Positions 18,101 through 27,604 of a stretch of 64,000 nt of DNA are shown piece by piece; the stretch's first letter is position 1, and every line of letters starts with the position of its first letter. The stretch is from Nostoc sp. UCD121 (GTDB lineage Bacteria > Cyanobacteriota > Cyanobacteriia > Cyanobacteriales > Nostocaceae), in contig NZ_JACKZS010000016.1 in NCBI RefSeq assembly GCF_014222285.1, positions 1 through 64,000 of the forward strand, in the 5' to 3' direction. A model generated the notes under the pieces. The model was not told the origin of the DNA. It made no database searches and saw only the letters and a program-made list of their open reading frames with translations. A program made the position numbers and the translations under genes.

Positions 18101-21100
18101 TGAATAGCAGCGCTAACTATACTTTGAGTACTGCTACTACTGCAACAGTGGCGATCGCTGATAATGACGCAATTCGGATTCACGACATTCAAGGCGCGGC
18201 GCATATCTCACCCTTGAGAGGTCAAACCGTTAGCAATGTAGCGGGAATTGTCACGGCTACAGCTAGTAACGGTTTTTACTTGCAAGACCCTAACCCAGAT
18301 AGCGATGTTCGCACTTCTGAAGGTATTTTCGTCTTCACCTCAGCAGCACCAACTGTATCCGTTGGCGATTCTATATTAGTCAGTGGAACAGTCACGGAGT
18401 TTCGTCCCGGTAATAATGCAAATAACCTGACGGTAACACAAATTACTAGCCCCACAATTGTCACCGTTTCCACTGGCAATGCTTTGCCAACTGCCACAAT
18501 TCTGGGTAATGGCGGCAGAACTATCCCAACTACAGTCATCGATAACGATACTACTGGTAATATCGAAACTGGAACCACCACCTTTGACCCTGCCCAGGAT
18601 GGCATCGACTTCTACGAAAGTTTAGAAGGAATGCGAGTACAGGTTAATAACCCAGTTTCCACTTCACCCACTGGAAACTTTGGGACATCACAAGAAATTT
18701 GGGTACTAGCAGACAATGGGGCAAATGCCACTGGTAGCACATCTCGCGGTGGTAGCCTAATTAGTGCCTCAGACTTCAATCCTGAACGGATTCAAATCGA
18801 TGATCTCAGCAATGCCTTAGTGCTACCTGAAGTGAATGTTGGTACGCAACTTAGTACTGTTACTGGTGTCGTTAACTACGACTTTAGCAACTATGAAGTT
18901 TTAGTATCCGCTGCTCCCACAGTAGTACAGAACAGTACCCTGCAAAGAGAAATCACCAATTTAACTCCCACCACTGACCAATTGACAGTTGCTACCTTCA
19001 ACGTCGAAAATCTTGACCCAAGCGATGGGGCAACCAAGTTTAACAACCTTGCCAGCCGCATTGTTAATAATCTGAAATCACCAGATATCATTAGTCTGGA
19101 AGAAATTCAGGACAATAACGGAGCAACGAATAATGGTGTAGTTGATGCCAGCACCACCTTCCAAACATTAATTAATACCATTGCTGCTGCTGGTGGCCCC
19201 ACATATCAATATCGCCAAATTGACCCAGTAAACGGTACAAATGGCGGTGAACCTGGGGGAAATATCCGAGTGGGCTTCTTATTTAATCCTGCTCGTGTCA
19301 ACTTTGTAGATCGCCCCGGTGGTACTTCCACCTCCAGCACCACAGTTACCAACGTCTCTGGTGTTCCTACTCTTTCTGATAGTCCTGGTTTGATTGACCC
19401 CACCAACTCGGCCTTTACTAGCAGTCGCAAGCCATTAGTTGGTGAATTTACTTTCAAGGGTGAAACTGTTTATATAATTGGCAACCACTTCAATTCTAAA
19501 GGTGGTGACCAACCATTATTTGGCGTGAATCAACCGCCAACCCTCACTAGCGAAGTGCAGCGTCAGCAACAAGCTACCTTGGTGAAAAACTTTGTCCAAA
19601 GTATTTTAGCGATCAACCCTAATGCCAATGTAGTAGTAGCGGGAGACTTGAATGACTTTGAGTTCTCCAACCCTGTCACCACTCTAGAAAGCGCTGGACT
19701 AACTTCCTTAATTGAAACTCTGCCTGCAAACGAGCGTTACACCTACAACTTTGAAGGCAATGCCCAAACTCTCGACCACCTTTTAGTTAGTAGCAACTTG
19801 CTTGGCAAGCTAGATGCCTATGATGTAGTTCACATCAACTCAGAGTTTGCCGATCAGGATAGCGATCACGACCCTAGTGTGGCTCGATTTAATTTAAATG
19901 ATGCTCCCACAGCGATTGCATTGAGTGCTACAAATGTCAATGAAAATGTGGCTGCCAATACTGTAATTGGTACATTTAGTACTACAGACCCGGACACCGG
20001 CAACACTTTCACTTACAGCTTAGTTTCTGGAACTGGTGATGCTGATAATGCTGCTTTTGCGATCGCAGACAACACCTTAAAAATCAACGCTTCCCCAAAC
20101 TTTGAAACCAAATCTGCTTACAGCATTCGGGTACGCAGCACCGATAATGGTGGACTTTTCTTTGACAAGGCGTTGACCATCCAAGTTAACGATGTCAATG
20201 AAGCTCCGACGGTAGTGCAACCCCTTGAAGACAGAATCATCTCCACAAGCAAGCTTTTCTCTTTCAACGTCGGTGACAAATTTACTGACATCGATCAAGG
20301 CGACACCCTGACCTACACTGCTACGGGCTTACCCACTGGCTCTGATATCGCTAACACGGGTCTGATATTCGGCAATATCTCCCAAGCTGGCATTTTTGCC
20401 GTCACTGTTACTGCTGCTGATGGCAAAGGTGGCAGTGTTAGCGATACCTTTGACCTGATTGTTGCCAATAACAAGGCGACATCTGGCAACGACATTATCT
20501 TTATCGACCAACTTGTTGGTGTGAGCGTATTCAATGCTCTAGGTGGCAACGATCGCGTGATCGGCACTGATGCCAATGAGACACTCAGTGGTGCAGCAGG
20601 CAATGATTACATTGATGCCAAGGGCGGTAATGACTCTCTCTTGGGGAACGATGGCATTGACACACTTTTAGGTGGGGCAGGTAATGACATCCTCGATGGT
20701 GGAGCAGCCGATGACATACTTCTAGGTGAACTTGACAACGACACACTTCTCGGTGAAGGAGGAAATGATAGCCTCGATGGTGGAGCAGGTAATGACAACC
20801 TCAATGGTGGAGCAGGTAATGACACCCTTCTAGGTGGACTTGGCAATGACATCCTGGCCGGAGGTGGTGGCAGTGACCACCTGATTGGTTGGGGAGGTGG
20901 TACAAACGAAATTGACCAACTCAACGGCGCTCAAAGTGCAGATACTTACATTTTGGGTGATGCTAGTTCAGTTTTCTATGCCAAATCTGGCAATGGTGAC
21001 TACGCTGATATTGTTAACTTCAAAGCAAGCGATCGGATTCAGCTGAAAGGATCTGCTGACAATTACTTCTTGGGGTCAGCATCAGTATCTGGATTTAGTA

Positions 21101-21213
21101 GTTCATCTGTGGGCATTTTCGCCAATAATGGGACGCAATTAGAATTAATTGCGGTTGTGGAAAGCGGATTAAACCGCAATTTGGCAACAGATGCTCGGTT
21201 CGTGTTTGTCTAA
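15115..21213 (+). CDS. Giant RTX exoprotein with EEP nuclease and adhesion modules
   Basis: 2032 residues without an N-terminal signal peptide. Order: N-terminal beta domain (1-200); Calx-beta 1 (about 205-320); SdiA-regulated/esterase-like beta-propeller (about 324-620); cadherin-like (620-715); lamin-tail domain (725-885); Calx-beta 2 (905-1018); OB-like ExeM-type region (1020-1270); endonuclease/exonuclease/phosphatase domain (about 1289-1590; LEEIQ, GNHFN, GDLND, SDHDP catalytic motifs); cadherin-like repeats (1598-1785); RTX nonapeptides GGxGNDxL (about 1806-1930); C-terminal secretion region. RTX repeats and the absence of a Sec signal indicate calcium-dependent type I export. It is likely an extracellular nuclease or phosphodiesterase that also adheres. 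AGAGG precedes the ATG. No ABC/MFP exporter is encoded nearby. Confidence 0.9.
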   Translation: MALTQGDIAFISFNADEDGWSIVTFVDIEPNTTIYFTDNEATSTTAFNTGESYFQWTSGSSTINAGTVIRFTGVDVATLAASVGTLSRATVSGSSNYGLSASGDVIYAFLGSSAAAPTTILTAVSSGDVVTPGDPIANAGLTVGVNAIVLRTSADYGEYSGSRTGQSSFANYKSSVFNVNNWTVDQTDGNYTTTAPNTTNFAIAASTPTVSLAAIDANAAETGSDLGTFRISRTGSTTDALTVNYNVATGAGQATSADYTPTLTGTATIAAGQSFVDITITPVDDTTVEGTETVTLNLNSSANYTLGATASATVAIADNDTAVSSIDLSTYVRIGRYDLPEPTRTTPPTNSLLAQEVSAVTYNKDTDTLFVVGDGGRAIVQVSKTGQLIDSMTLAAGSSPQGTEFYDTEGLTYVGDGKFVLIEERDRQANLFTYVPGTTLTRSDVQTVKLGTTVGNIGIEGISYDPQTGGFIAVKEITPEGIFQTNIDFAAGTASNGSPTTVNSTNLFDPALAGLADFADVFALSNLSALNGQPDSSHLLILSQESGKIVNIDRTGNISSSLTIVSDAGNPLSVVDQGNEGITVDKDGLIYVVNENGGGDIDHPQLWVYAPSSFTYANQAPVAVSLANTVTSLSESTSTATPFKVANIIVSDDALGTNTLSLTGADANSFEITDNALFLKAGTTLDFETKTSYNVSINVNDTTVGNNPDATTAFTLSVTDVNENPTTSSIFITEVAPWSSGNSPVAADWFELTNKGLSAIDITGWKIDDNSNSFATSVALSGITTIGAGESVIFIEGATANPTFLSNWFGANPPPGLKIGNYSGSGIGLGTGGDAVNIYNSTGTLQTNVVFGASPAAAPFATFDNASLSNNATIATLSAVGVNGAFVAVNSSVEIGSPGTIVSSLPTIAIAAQDANAAETGNDPGIFRISRTGSTTNALTLNYTIATGAGQATSADYTPTLTGTATIAAGQSFVDITITPVDDTTVEGTETVSLTLNSSANYTLSTATTATVAIADNDAIRIHDIQGAAHISPLRGQTVSNVAGIVTATASNGFYLQDPNPDSDVRTSEGIFVFTSAAPTVSVGDSILVSGTVTEFRPGNNANNLTVTQITSPTIVTVSTGNALPTATILGNGGRTIPTTVIDNDTTGNIETGTTTFDPAQDGIDFYESLEGMRVQVNNPVSTSPTGNFGTSQEIWVLADNGANATGSTSRGGSLISASDFNPERIQIDDLSNALVLPEVNVGTQLSTVTGVVNYDFSNYEVLVSAAPTVVQNSTLQREITNLTPTTDQLTVATFNVENLDPSDGATKFNNLASRIVNNLKSPDIISLEEIQDNNGATNNGVVDASTTFQTLINTIAAAGGPTYQYRQIDPVNGTNGGEPGGNIRVGFLFNPARVNFVDRPGGTSTSSTTVTNVSGVPTLSDSPGLIDPTNSAFTSSRKPLVGEFTFKGETVYIIGNHFNSKGGDQPLFGVNQPPTLTSEVQRQQQATLVKNFVQSILAINPNANVVVAGDLNDFEFSNPVTTLESAGLTSLIETLPANERYTYNFEGNAQTLDHLLVSSNLLGKLDAYDVVHINSEFADQDSDHDPSVARFNLNDAPTAIALSATNVNENVAANTVIGTFSTTDPDTGNTFTYSLVSGTGDADNAAFAIADNTLKINASPNFETKSAYSIRVRSTDNGGLFFDKALTIQVNDVNEAPTVVQPLEDRIISTSKLFSFNVGDKFTDIDQGDTLTYTATGLPTGSDIANTGLIFGNISQAGIFAVTVTAADGKGGSVSDTFDLIVANNKATSGNDIIFIDQLVGVSVFNALGGNDRVIGTDANETLSGAAGNDYIDAKGGNDSLLGNDGIDTLLGGAGNDILDGGAADDILLGELDNDTLLGEGGNDSLDGGAGNDNLNGGAGNDTLLGGLGNDILAGGGGSDHLIGWGGGTNEIDQLNGAQSADTYILGDASSVFYAKSGNGDYADIVNFKASDRIQLKGSADNYFLGSASVSGFSSSSVGIFANNGTQLELIAVVESGLNRNLATDARFVFV
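15735..16075 (+). repeat. Calx-beta module, DNA-level copy 1
   Basis: This segment of the giant gene is repeated at about 17835-18170 with long identical stretches (for example the run from GGTGCTGGACAAGC through ACCCTAACAGGCACAGC). That indicates recent duplication or gene conversion of one module. Confidence 0.7.
17835..18170 (+). repeat. Calx-beta module, DNA-level copy 2
   Basis: Second copy of the module at 15735-16075, in the same orientation and reading frame, separated from it by the propeller, cadherin-like and lamin-tail domains. Confidence 0.7.
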
Positions 21214-21644
21214 GTCTACTTTTTCTAAGATAAAAAGGTGCGTTATGCCTTTGCTTAACGTACTGTGACAGGCTAGATCAAAATGATGCGTTACTTGGTT
21301 AACGCACCCAATAGCGCAATACTCGAGTTTAAGTCTGTCCCTTTCTGAGTTGGAGAGGGACAGATTTTCCAATACGGTTCGGTTAACGTTTTAATATTTT
21401 GAATATCCTCCCAACCCCAATAGAGTTCAGATAAGAGCAAAACACTTGTAGAGACGGCGATTTATCGCGTCTCAAAACCCCAAAATTTTTGCCAGTAGTC
21501 CTTAAATGAACCGTATTGGGTTCCACCGTTGAACGATTGCGCTAAATTAGACATCTAGTAAAAAAGAATGTAGAGACGTAGCAGTGCTACGTCTCTACAA
21601 AAGTTTCAAGCCACGCATCATTAATTTCTGGAGATGTCTATTGC
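21214..21644. other. Intergenic region with three hairpin repeats
   Basis: It holds GGTGCGTTA (21237) facing TAACGCACC (21300), a GAGACGGCGAT...ATCGCGTCTC hairpin near 21452-21474, and the MITE-like element at 21548-21640. The first hairpin follows the RTX gene by about 25 nt and may act as its transcript end. No gene. Confidence 0.55.
21548..21640. repeat. MITE-like element with GTAGAGACGTAGC palindrome
   Basis: It is bounded by TAGACATCT and AGATGTCTA. Its core is a near-perfect 31-bp palindrome (21569-21599, arms TGTAGAGACGTAGCA). The palindrome and the downstream word ATTTCTGGAGATGTCTA recur at 36525-36597. Confidence 0.6.
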
Positions 21645-23084
21645 CTATTTTTCCGTCTCCAGTTGCTCTCGTTGCTTACCATACTCCCGAAGCTGTTTTA
21701 ACAAGACTTCTTGGGATGAGTTAGGAATAGACGGACTGGGGGTTCCTTGAAGGTTGATGTCATTACTTTCAAAATTAGCAGGTGAAGGATTAACTTCATA
21801 GACGGGTAGCGATTTGTCAATAGACATTGCTTGTTGGGTTGGTGCTGGGGTAGGAATTAGATTATTTGGTTTGCTCACAGCAGCTTTGACCGAATCTAGA
21901 GTAGTAGCAACTTGTACTTGTTGCTGCATATCTTGTGTAGAAGAGACTAAACCACTTAAACCATTCACCAATTGCCGCAAATTTTTTCGGAAATTAGGAT
22001 CGCCTGTCAATTCATCCAAATCAGATGTAATTTTTTGGGTATTTTCAAAGGTGACTCGTGCTGAATCTAAAGTTTGTTGCAGCAGCACCGCATTTTTAGG
22101 ATCGTTTAAAGTTTTAGAAGCATCGCGTAAATTAGCTGAGGCTTGCGCTGCATTTGCTGAAAGAGCTTCTAAATTGTTGAGTAATTCTCCTTGAGTCAAT
22201 CGATTAACAGATGGTGATAGGCTACTGACTGTAACACGTAGTTGGTTGCTGGTTTCGGTGATATTATTTAAAGCGCCAACCAGCGAAGAACGATTTGTTG
22301 TCAACAGATTATCCAGGTTGTTGAGCAAACGATTTGCTTGAGTTGCAGTTGTACCGAATTTATTTACTGTTTGATTTGCAGATGTATTAAGTTGGTTTGT
22401 CGCTCGTTGTACTGAATTAGCAGTGGCTGAAAATGTATTTAATTGTTGTCGCAAGCTTTTAGTCAAACCTTGTAAATCCTGACTTAGCTCAGTAAAACTA
22501 GATGCTGCACTTGTGGTAGTTTCTAGAACCCTATTGACATTTCTATAAAATTTGGGGTCATTGTATGATGAGGCTAGATCGGTTGAACTGCGAATTAATT
22601 CATCAACACTGATGCCAATCTGACCTTTTAAGCGAGAGCCATTACAAACAATGAGACTGGAATCGCAACTTCTATCTAGGGGTCTAGCAATTACAACCCC
22701 AGCCGGTAAAGTTGTTTTTGGTGTAATGTCAATAATACTTTCGCTAATTAATCCACTTTGATTGGCTTCCACCACGACATTGCGGGGGATAATTAAGTCA
22801 GTTTGGGCAATCTCAATTTCTATATCAATTGCATTCGCTTTTGGTAGAACCTGAGAAATAGTTCCTACTTTAACACCTCGATAGCGAACTATTGCTCCCT
22901 TTTGCATCCCGCCAGCGTTAGCAAATTCCACAATAATTTTGTATGAACGGCCAGCAGCAGTAAATCTATTTAACCACAAAAAGAGTAACCCAAATACTCC
23001 TAGTCCTACTAGGAGCAACAACCCCACAGAGCCTTCTCTAAATGTTCGCCCAGACGCGAAGCGGCTTGTCATAAGACCTCGCAT
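21645..23084 (-). CDS. MlaD/MCE-domain lipid-transport substrate-binding protein
   Basis: The 479-residue protein has one N-terminal membrane anchor (about 20-40: GLLLLVGLGVFGLLFLWL), an MCE domain (about 45-125, with GAIVRYRGVKVGTI), then a long helical, Ser/Thr/Asn/Gln-rich region (about 170-400) and a proline-rich tail. This is the ycf22/TGD2/MlaD type, which shuttles lipids between the inner and outer membranes in a complex with MlaE and MlaF. AGAGG precedes the ATG. The ABC ATPase gene lies 107 bp upstream on the same strand. No MlaE-like permease gene is nearby, so it must be encoded elsewhere. Confidence 0.88.
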   Translation of the reverse strand: MRGLMTSRFASGRTFREGSVGLLLLVGLGVFGLLFLWLNRFTAAGRSYKIIVEFANAGGMQKGAIVRYRGVKVGTISQVLPKANAIDIEIEIAQTDLIIPRNVVVEANQSGLISESIIDITPKTTLPAGVVIARPLDRSCDSSLIVCNGSRLKGQIGISVDELIRSSTDLASSYNDPKFYRNVNRVLETTTSAASSFTELSQDLQGLTKSLRQQLNTFSATANSVQRATNQLNTSANQTVNKFGTTATQANRLLNNLDNLLTTNRSSLVGALNNITETSNQLRVTVSSLSPSVNRLTQGELLNNLEALSANAAQASANLRDASKTLNDPKNAVLLQQTLDSARVTFENTQKITSDLDELTGDPNFRKNLRQLVNGLSGLVSSTQDMQQQVQVATTLDSVKAAVSKPNNLIPTPAPTQQAMSIDKSLPVYEVNPSPANFESNDINLQGTPSPSIPNSSQEVLLKQLREYGKQREQLETEK

Positions 23085-23106
23085 ATTTTTCCTCTACCCA
23101 ATAATT

Positions 23107-23147
23107 AGTTATGAGTTGGGAGTTATGAGTTAGGAGTTATGAATTGA
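23107..23147. repeat. Short tandem repeat (GAGTTATGAGTTRGG-like)
   Basis: Imperfect tandem GAGTTATGAGTTGG/GAGTTAGG words lie between the MlaF-like and MlaD-like genes. STRR-type spacer. Confidence 0.55.
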
Positions 23148-23191
23148 ATTTAACTCTCATTCCTCATTTTTCACTCCTCACTTTTCACTTT

Positions 23192-23974
23192 TCAACCGAC
23201 GACTTGAATCGGCCCTTGCACGCTTCCACTCATAAATTGTTTGATCAAGGGATTTTCTGTGTTGTATATCTCACTAACTGTACCCTGCCACTGCACTCTA
23301 CCTTCATAGAGAAATATAAGTCTATCAGCTGTACGGCGGATAGTGCTGTCCTGGTGGGTAACAACAGCATAAGTACTACAAACACCATGCAAACATTGCA
23401 AATAGCGGATTAAATCTTCGATTACAGTTGAGGCAATAGGATCGAGTCCGGCTGTTGGTTCATCGTATAATAGAACTTCTGGGCCTTCTGAGGGATTATC
23501 GGGGTTAGCCATGATTGCACGGGCAAAACTTACCCGTTTTCGCATTCCCCCGGAAAGTTCGGCGGGGTAAAGGTGGCTTATTGATGGCAAACCGACCATC
23601 TCCAATTTTTCTTTTACCAAATCTCTAATGCGCGATCGCGACAGCTTTGAATTTTGATAAAGTAAAAATCCCACATTCTCCTCCACCGTCAGCGAATCAA
23701 ATAGCGCCGCCTGTTGAAACACCATACCAATGCCAACTGGCTGTCCACCATCCTCAATCAAACCGTCCCGCCGCACTCCTTGCACATAAATTTCTCCTTC
23801 ATCAGGAGCTAGTAACCCCGCCATCACCCTCAGAATTGTTGATTTACCAGTCCCTGATGGCCCAATAATCCCTAGTGCTTCTCCCCGGTAAATGGTCAAG
23901 TCTACATTATCTAGAACTTTATGGCTACCAAAGGACTTAGAAACACCTTTTAGTTCAATCAATGGTTCAGTCAT
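23192..23974 (-). CDS. MlaF-like ABC transporter ATPase
   Basis: The 260-residue ATP-binding subunit has Walker A GPSGTGKST (about 38-46), a Q-loop VFQQAALFDSLT, an ABC signature LSGGMRKRV (about 140-148) and Walker B VLLYDEPTAGLD (about 167-178). The LSGGMRKRV wording and LFDSLTVEENV are typical of MlaF/TGD3 ATPases of the lipid-transport complex. It is probably the first gene of a unit with the MCE-domain protein downstream. A short direct repeat TTAGTCATTAG stands just upstream of the start. Confidence 0.9.
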   Translation of the reverse strand: MTEPLIELKGVSKSFGSHKVLDNVDLTIYRGEALGIIGPSGTGKSTILRVMAGLLAPDEGEIYVQGVRRDGLIEDGGQPVGIGMVFQQAALFDSLTVEENVGFLLYQNSKLSRSRIRDLVKEKLEMVGLPSISHLYPAELSGGMRKRVSFARAIMANPDNPSEGPEVLLYDEPTAGLDPIASTVIEDLIRYLQCLHGVCSTYAVVTHQDSTIRRTADRLIFLYEGRVQWQGTVSEIYNTENPLIKQFMSGSVQGPIQVVG

Positions 23975-24597
23975 TAGTTATTAGTCATTAGTCATTGGTG
24001 AGCCGATGCCTTGGGCAGGTTCCCCAATTTGTACCCTTACAAGGAAGCAAGCTACTGGCAGGTCATTGTATAGTACATTATAAGTATATGATTGGCATTC
24101 TAATTAGCAAACTTTATTTTTCTAGCATAATATTTACTTATTTGCCATTTTCGATGTCGCCAAATCTTTTCAACCCAAAGCTCAGGAATACACCGTAGTA
24201 ACTTAATGTCTCAGTAAAGGGAAACTAAGACTCCAGTTATCCGTCGAAATTAGCAAATCCATTTAATAGTATATTCAGGGTATTAGAGGCTATAACTGCT
24301 CAAACAAAAACCAAGAGAAAATTAACCATTTAATGCAAGATATAGCAATTCTATTTTTGGAAATCGAATTTTGCGAACTACTAACTTATTTTAAAATCTA
24401 GGCTTGTTTTTATTTAAAAATAATTTGCTATTGCTCTACAAATATTTAATTGATTACCCTCTGAAGTTATCGCCATTAGCAAATTTATTCTCTAAGTTGA
24501 GAATATTAATAATATTTTCCTAAATCTTGTAGTTGCCAACTACAAGATTTATTTACTAATATTGTAATAATTACTAAAAAAAACCAAAGTAGAGATT
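23975..24597. other. AT-rich intergenic region
   Basis: Divergent spacer between the ABC ATPase and the threonine aldolase gene. Apart from the palindrome at 24521-24551 nothing gene-like was seen; no ORF with coding character. Confidence 0.6.
24521..24551 (+). promoter_or_regulatory. Perfect inverted repeat in the leader of the aldolase gene
   Basis: TAAATCTTGTAGTT, GCC, AACTACAAGATTTA: 14-bp arms, ending 46 nt before the ATG. It could be an operator or a leader hairpin. The GTA...TAC spacing inside is 9, not the 8 of an NtcA site, and no T-run follows. Confidence 0.5.
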
Positions 24598-25641
24598 ATG
24601 AGTAGCAACTTAGAACAGTTTGCAAGTGATAATTCTTCTGGTATTTGTCCAGAAGCAATGGAATATATGATTAGAGCAAATCAGGGTAGTGTTCCAGCTT
24701 ATGGGAATGATGAATGGACTCAAAAAGCAACAGATTATTTTCGGGAACTCTTTGAAATTGATTGTGAAGTATTTTTCACCTTTAATGGTACAGCCGCAAA
24801 TTCTTTATCTTTAGCTGCCCTTTGCCAGTCATATCACAGCGTGATTTGCCATGAAACATCTCACATAGAAACAGATGAATGTGGCGCACCTGAATTTGCA
24901 TCTAATGGTTCTAAACTTTTACTTGCTCAAGGGAAAAATGGCAAGTTAACATCAGAATCTATAGAGGCAATTGTCACTAGACGCACTGACATTCATTATC
25001 CAAAACCTAAAGTTATTAGTATTACCCAATCAACTGAATTAGGAACTTTATATTCTATTGAAGAACTTCTAAAAATTAAAGAAGTGGCCAAAAAGTATAA
25101 TTTAAAAATTCACATGGATGGCGCTCGTTTTGCAAATGCAGTTGCCGCTATGAATAAAAGCCCTGCTGAAATTACTTGGAAAACTGGAGTAGATGTATTA
25201 TGCTTTTGTGGTACTAAGAATGGAATGGCATTAGGTGAAGCGATTCTTTTCTTTAACAAAGAGTTAGCAGAAGATTTTGATTATCGATGCAAGCAAGCAG
25301 GTCAGTTAGCTTCAAAAATGCGGTTTATTTCTGCTCCTTGGTTAGGTTTATTAGAAACTGGTGCTTGGCTAAAAAATGCTAGACACGCTAATCAATGTGC
25401 TGAATATTTAGAAAATAAACTGTTAAATATAGAAGGCGTTGACTTGATGTTTCCCAGAGAAGCGAACGCCGTATTTGTAAAATTACCTGAACAAGTCATT
25501 CACACCTTAAAAGAAAATAACTGGCAGTTTTATACATTTATCGGTGTGGGAGGAGTGCGTTTTATGTGTTCTTGGAACACTACACAATCAAGGATTGATG
25601 AATTGATTGATGATATTAACAAAGCAATCATAGCTATCTGA
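24598..25641 (+). CDS. Threonine aldolase-family PLP enzyme
   Basis: The 347-residue fold-type I PLP enzyme is of the low-specificity L-threonine aldolase (beta-eliminating lyase) family. Visible are FASDNSSGICPEAM at the N-terminus, FFTFNGTAAN (cofactor phosphate region, about 60), HMDGAR (D174 contacts the pyridine nitrogen) and CFCGTKNGMALGEA with K207 as the Schiff-base lysine. It should cleave threonine or allo-threonine to glycine and acetaldehyde, though related aldolases use other beta-hydroxy amino acids. It is monocistronic with a long AT-rich leader carrying a perfect palindrome. Confidence 0.88.
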   Translation: MSSNLEQFASDNSSGICPEAMEYMIRANQGSVPAYGNDEWTQKATDYFRELFEIDCEVFFTFNGTAANSLSLAALCQSYHSVICHETSHIETDECGAPEFASNGSKLLLAQGKNGKLTSESIEAIVTRRTDIHYPKPKVISITQSTELGTLYSIEELLKIKEVAKKYNLKIHMDGARFANAVAAMNKSPAEITWKTGVDVLCFCGTKNGMALGEAILFFNKELAEDFDYRCKQAGQLASKMRFISAPWLGLLETGAWLKNARHANQCAEYLENKLLNIEGVDLMFPREANAVFVKLPEQVIHTLKENNWQFYTFIGVGGVRFMCSWNTTQSRIDELIDDINKAIIAI

Positions 25642-25663
25642 TTGGTAAAAATTGGCGTTATCT

Positions 25664-25696
25664 AGATATCCGATTTATTTAAAAATTCGGGTATCT
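25664..25696. terminator. Hairpin between convergent genes
   Basis: AGATATCCGA / TCGGGTATCT, 10-bp stem with one mismatch (a G-U pair in RNA), in the 101-bp gap between the aldolase gene and the convergent SNase-like gene. It may serve as a shared transcript end; no T-run. Confidence 0.35.
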
Positions 25697-25742
25697 AATA
25701 TCAATTACATCTGAGGTTGCTCCCAAACAACCGGATTTGATA

Positions 25743-26162
25743 TTACTTGCTATGAAACTTCAATTGCATCTTTGATTTCTGCCACAATCCCAGATGCTTA
25801 TTTTTAGCATTAGCTTCTGCAATTAAATATTGGGTTTTGCTTTCGTAGCAATTTTGTAAAGATTCTCTGTCAACAACAGCATTACCTGACTCTACCAAAA
25901 GGAGATTGACTGACCGATTATCCACAAAGACTTCACCAACTGTCCGACCATTTTCGAGTTGTTCTATCCTTCTAATCACGACAGGAGTTTTAGGTGGTAG
26001 TAGCTGTTTTAACCTTTGTGTCGCTGCCGCCTTTGGTGCATTAATACACGCTAGCTTGACTGGAATTGTTTGTCCGGCATTATTTTTAACCAAAATTTTG
26101 TTTCCGTCTGTAATACCAACTACTGTAGCTAGCACCAACATTAGTTCAAGTAATTCCATCAT
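25743..26162 (-). CDS. SNase-like (thermonuclease-fold) protein, probably inactive
   Basis: The 139-residue protein has a hydrophobic N-terminus and an SNase-like OB fold (VKLACINAPK..., then NGRTVGEVFVDNRSVNLLLVESG, ending KNKHLGLWQ). In active staphylococcal-type nucleases the first motif reads R-L-x-x-x-D-x-P-E. Here those positions are K, N and K, so the catalytic arginine, calcium aspartate and glutamate all appear replaced, while the second arginine (GRT) remains. The fold is well supported, but nuclease activity is doubtful. It could be a binding module. Single gene, convergent with the aldolase. Confidence 0.7.
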   Translation of the reverse strand: MMELLELMLVLATVVGITDGNKILVKNNAGQTIPVKLACINAPKAAATQRLKQLLPPKTPVVIRRIEQLENGRTVGEVFVDNRSVNLLLVESGNAVVDRESLQNCYESKTQYLIAEANAKNKHLGLWQKSKMQLKFHSK

Positions 26163-26244
26163 TTTGTATGTAAAAATTTATGCATGAATATCATGTTATT
26201 GCAGTACTGAAGTTGCTAGTGTGAGTTAAATCACAAAAGACTAT

Positions 26245-26808
26245 TTAATTGATAAATCCTTTGTAATCTTCAATTAACTTTGCCAAGCGGGAAGCAAGAA
26301 ATGGACTTGCATCCTGCAAAGCTTCATAAATCTGAATACCCTCTTCTCGATATCGAATAATTTTGTCTTGAGTCCAATAATATGGTGGTGCTTGTAGGTT
26401 AGTGATTCTATCTGCTAATTTCACCATCCATATTTCTTTTGGTTGCTTTTTTATCCTTTGTAAACTATCTGTCATTTGGAGATCTTTTGCTAAATCTTCA
26501 TCTTTAGTCAGTGCAAGTACACCATTAGCTACTGATTCACCAAATTCGGCTCTGATTTCTTCAAAGGTTGTATTAGTATCTTCGATTGTGTCATGCAAAA
26601 TAGCACATTGAATAGCAAGATTTCCATCATGTTCTGTTTCCACACTGAGGGCTGCAATTACTTCCATGCTCACAAGACTCAAGTGCATAAGGTAAGGTAT
26701 TTCTGAACCTGCCATTTTCTGACCTTGATGTGCGTATTCTGCTTTTTTTAAAGCTTTAATATAAATGTCTTGTGACCAGTTTTTTGGGCTGAGTTGATAT
26801 TTTTCCAT
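26245..26808 (-). CDS. HD-domain hydrolase, MESH1/SpoT-like
   Basis: The 187-residue stand-alone HD domain. Motifs in order: AEYAHQGQKMAGSEIPYLMHL (first metal histidine and substrate loop), CAILHDTIEDT (the HD pair) and VKLADRITNL (distal aspartate). This is the order found in the (p)ppGpp hydrolase domain of SpoT and in single-domain MESH1-type small alarmone hydrolases. It lacks any synthetase, TGS or ACT domain. It may cleave alarmones or a related nucleotide; the specificity is not proven. Single gene. Confidence 0.75.
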   Translation of the reverse strand: MEKYQLSPKNWSQDIYIKALKKAEYAHQGQKMAGSEIPYLMHLSLVSMEVIAALSVETEHDGNLAIQCAILHDTIEDTNTTFEEIRAEFGESVANGVLALTKDEDLAKDLQMTDSLQRIKKQPKEIWMVKLADRITNLQAPPYYWTQDKIIRYREEGIQIYEALQDASPFLASRLAKLIEDYKGFIN

Positions 26809-27014
26809 TTATCGATTTTTCTCATGAAGTAATGCAATACTGTATCTCATAATCCTAAATTATAATCACCGTGGCAGAAGAAGCGCTTGACTTCAGTCTG
26901 CTCTATTTACGATGATGTGGTTAAGTTTATTTATATCTAAATACTTGTAAACTAAAAATTACAGTAGTTTTTTTACTGAGTGTATAAGATAAAACATTTT
27001 AAAGGGAAATAACT

Positions 27015-27512
27015 ATGACAGTCAATCTACAAGGAATATTACAGCAGCCGGGACAAGGTTCTTCATACTGGGTGCTTGGAGATTTGTATACTTTTAAGGC
27101 AGTGGGTGAAGAAACTGGTCAAACTTATGCTCTAGTTGAGATTACTGTTCAACCACAAAACGGTACACCTCCCCACATTCATAGTCACGAAGACGAAGCT
27201 TTTTTTATTCAAGAGGGAGAATTAGAATTTCAGCTTGATGAGCAAATTATCTTAGCAACTCCTGGAACTTTTTTCCACTCTCCCAAAGGTCAACTCCACA
27301 GGTTTTCAAATATTAGTGCAAAACCAGCAAAATTACTTTGTTGGTTTACACCAGCAGGGTTAGAGAAGTTTTTTATGGAAGTAGGTGTGCCAGTCTTAGA
27401 CAGAATACAATTACCTAGCGTTAGTCCCGCAGATATGGAAAAAGCGGTGGCAGCTGCTTCAAAATATGGTATTGAAATTATTCCGCCGTCTGCTGCATCT
27501 TCGCAGGTATAA
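27015..27512 (+). CDS. Cupin-domain protein, quercetinase-like
   Basis: The 165-residue single-domain cupin. The metal site is visible as PPHIHSHEDEAFFIQEGE (motif 1: H-x-H-x-H...E) and GTFFHSPKGQLHRFSN (motif 2 histidine). The fold resembles quercetin 2,3-dioxygenase-like cupins, but the natural substrate is unknown. AAAGGGAAATAACT stands upstream of the ATG, giving a usable ribosome-binding site. Monocistronic; no pathway partners adjacent. Confidence 0.8.
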   Translation: MTVNLQGILQQPGQGSSYWVLGDLYTFKAVGEETGQTYALVEITVQPQNGTPPHIHSHEDEAFFIQEGELEFQLDEQIILATPGTFFHSPKGQLHRFSNISAKPAKLLCWFTPAGLEKFFMEVGVPVLDRIQLPSVSPADMEKAVAAASKYGIEIIPPSAASSQV

Positions 27513-27604
27513 GGTAATATAACTACAAGCGATCGCAGTTAGACACAACACAACAGTATTGGAAAGTCTCAGAGGAGCGATCGCTAACTAAGTAATCAAC
27601 ATTT

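Noticed and set aside
24531..24542. NtcA site within the aldolase leader palindrome
   Set aside because: GTA and TAC are separated by nine bases instead of eight.
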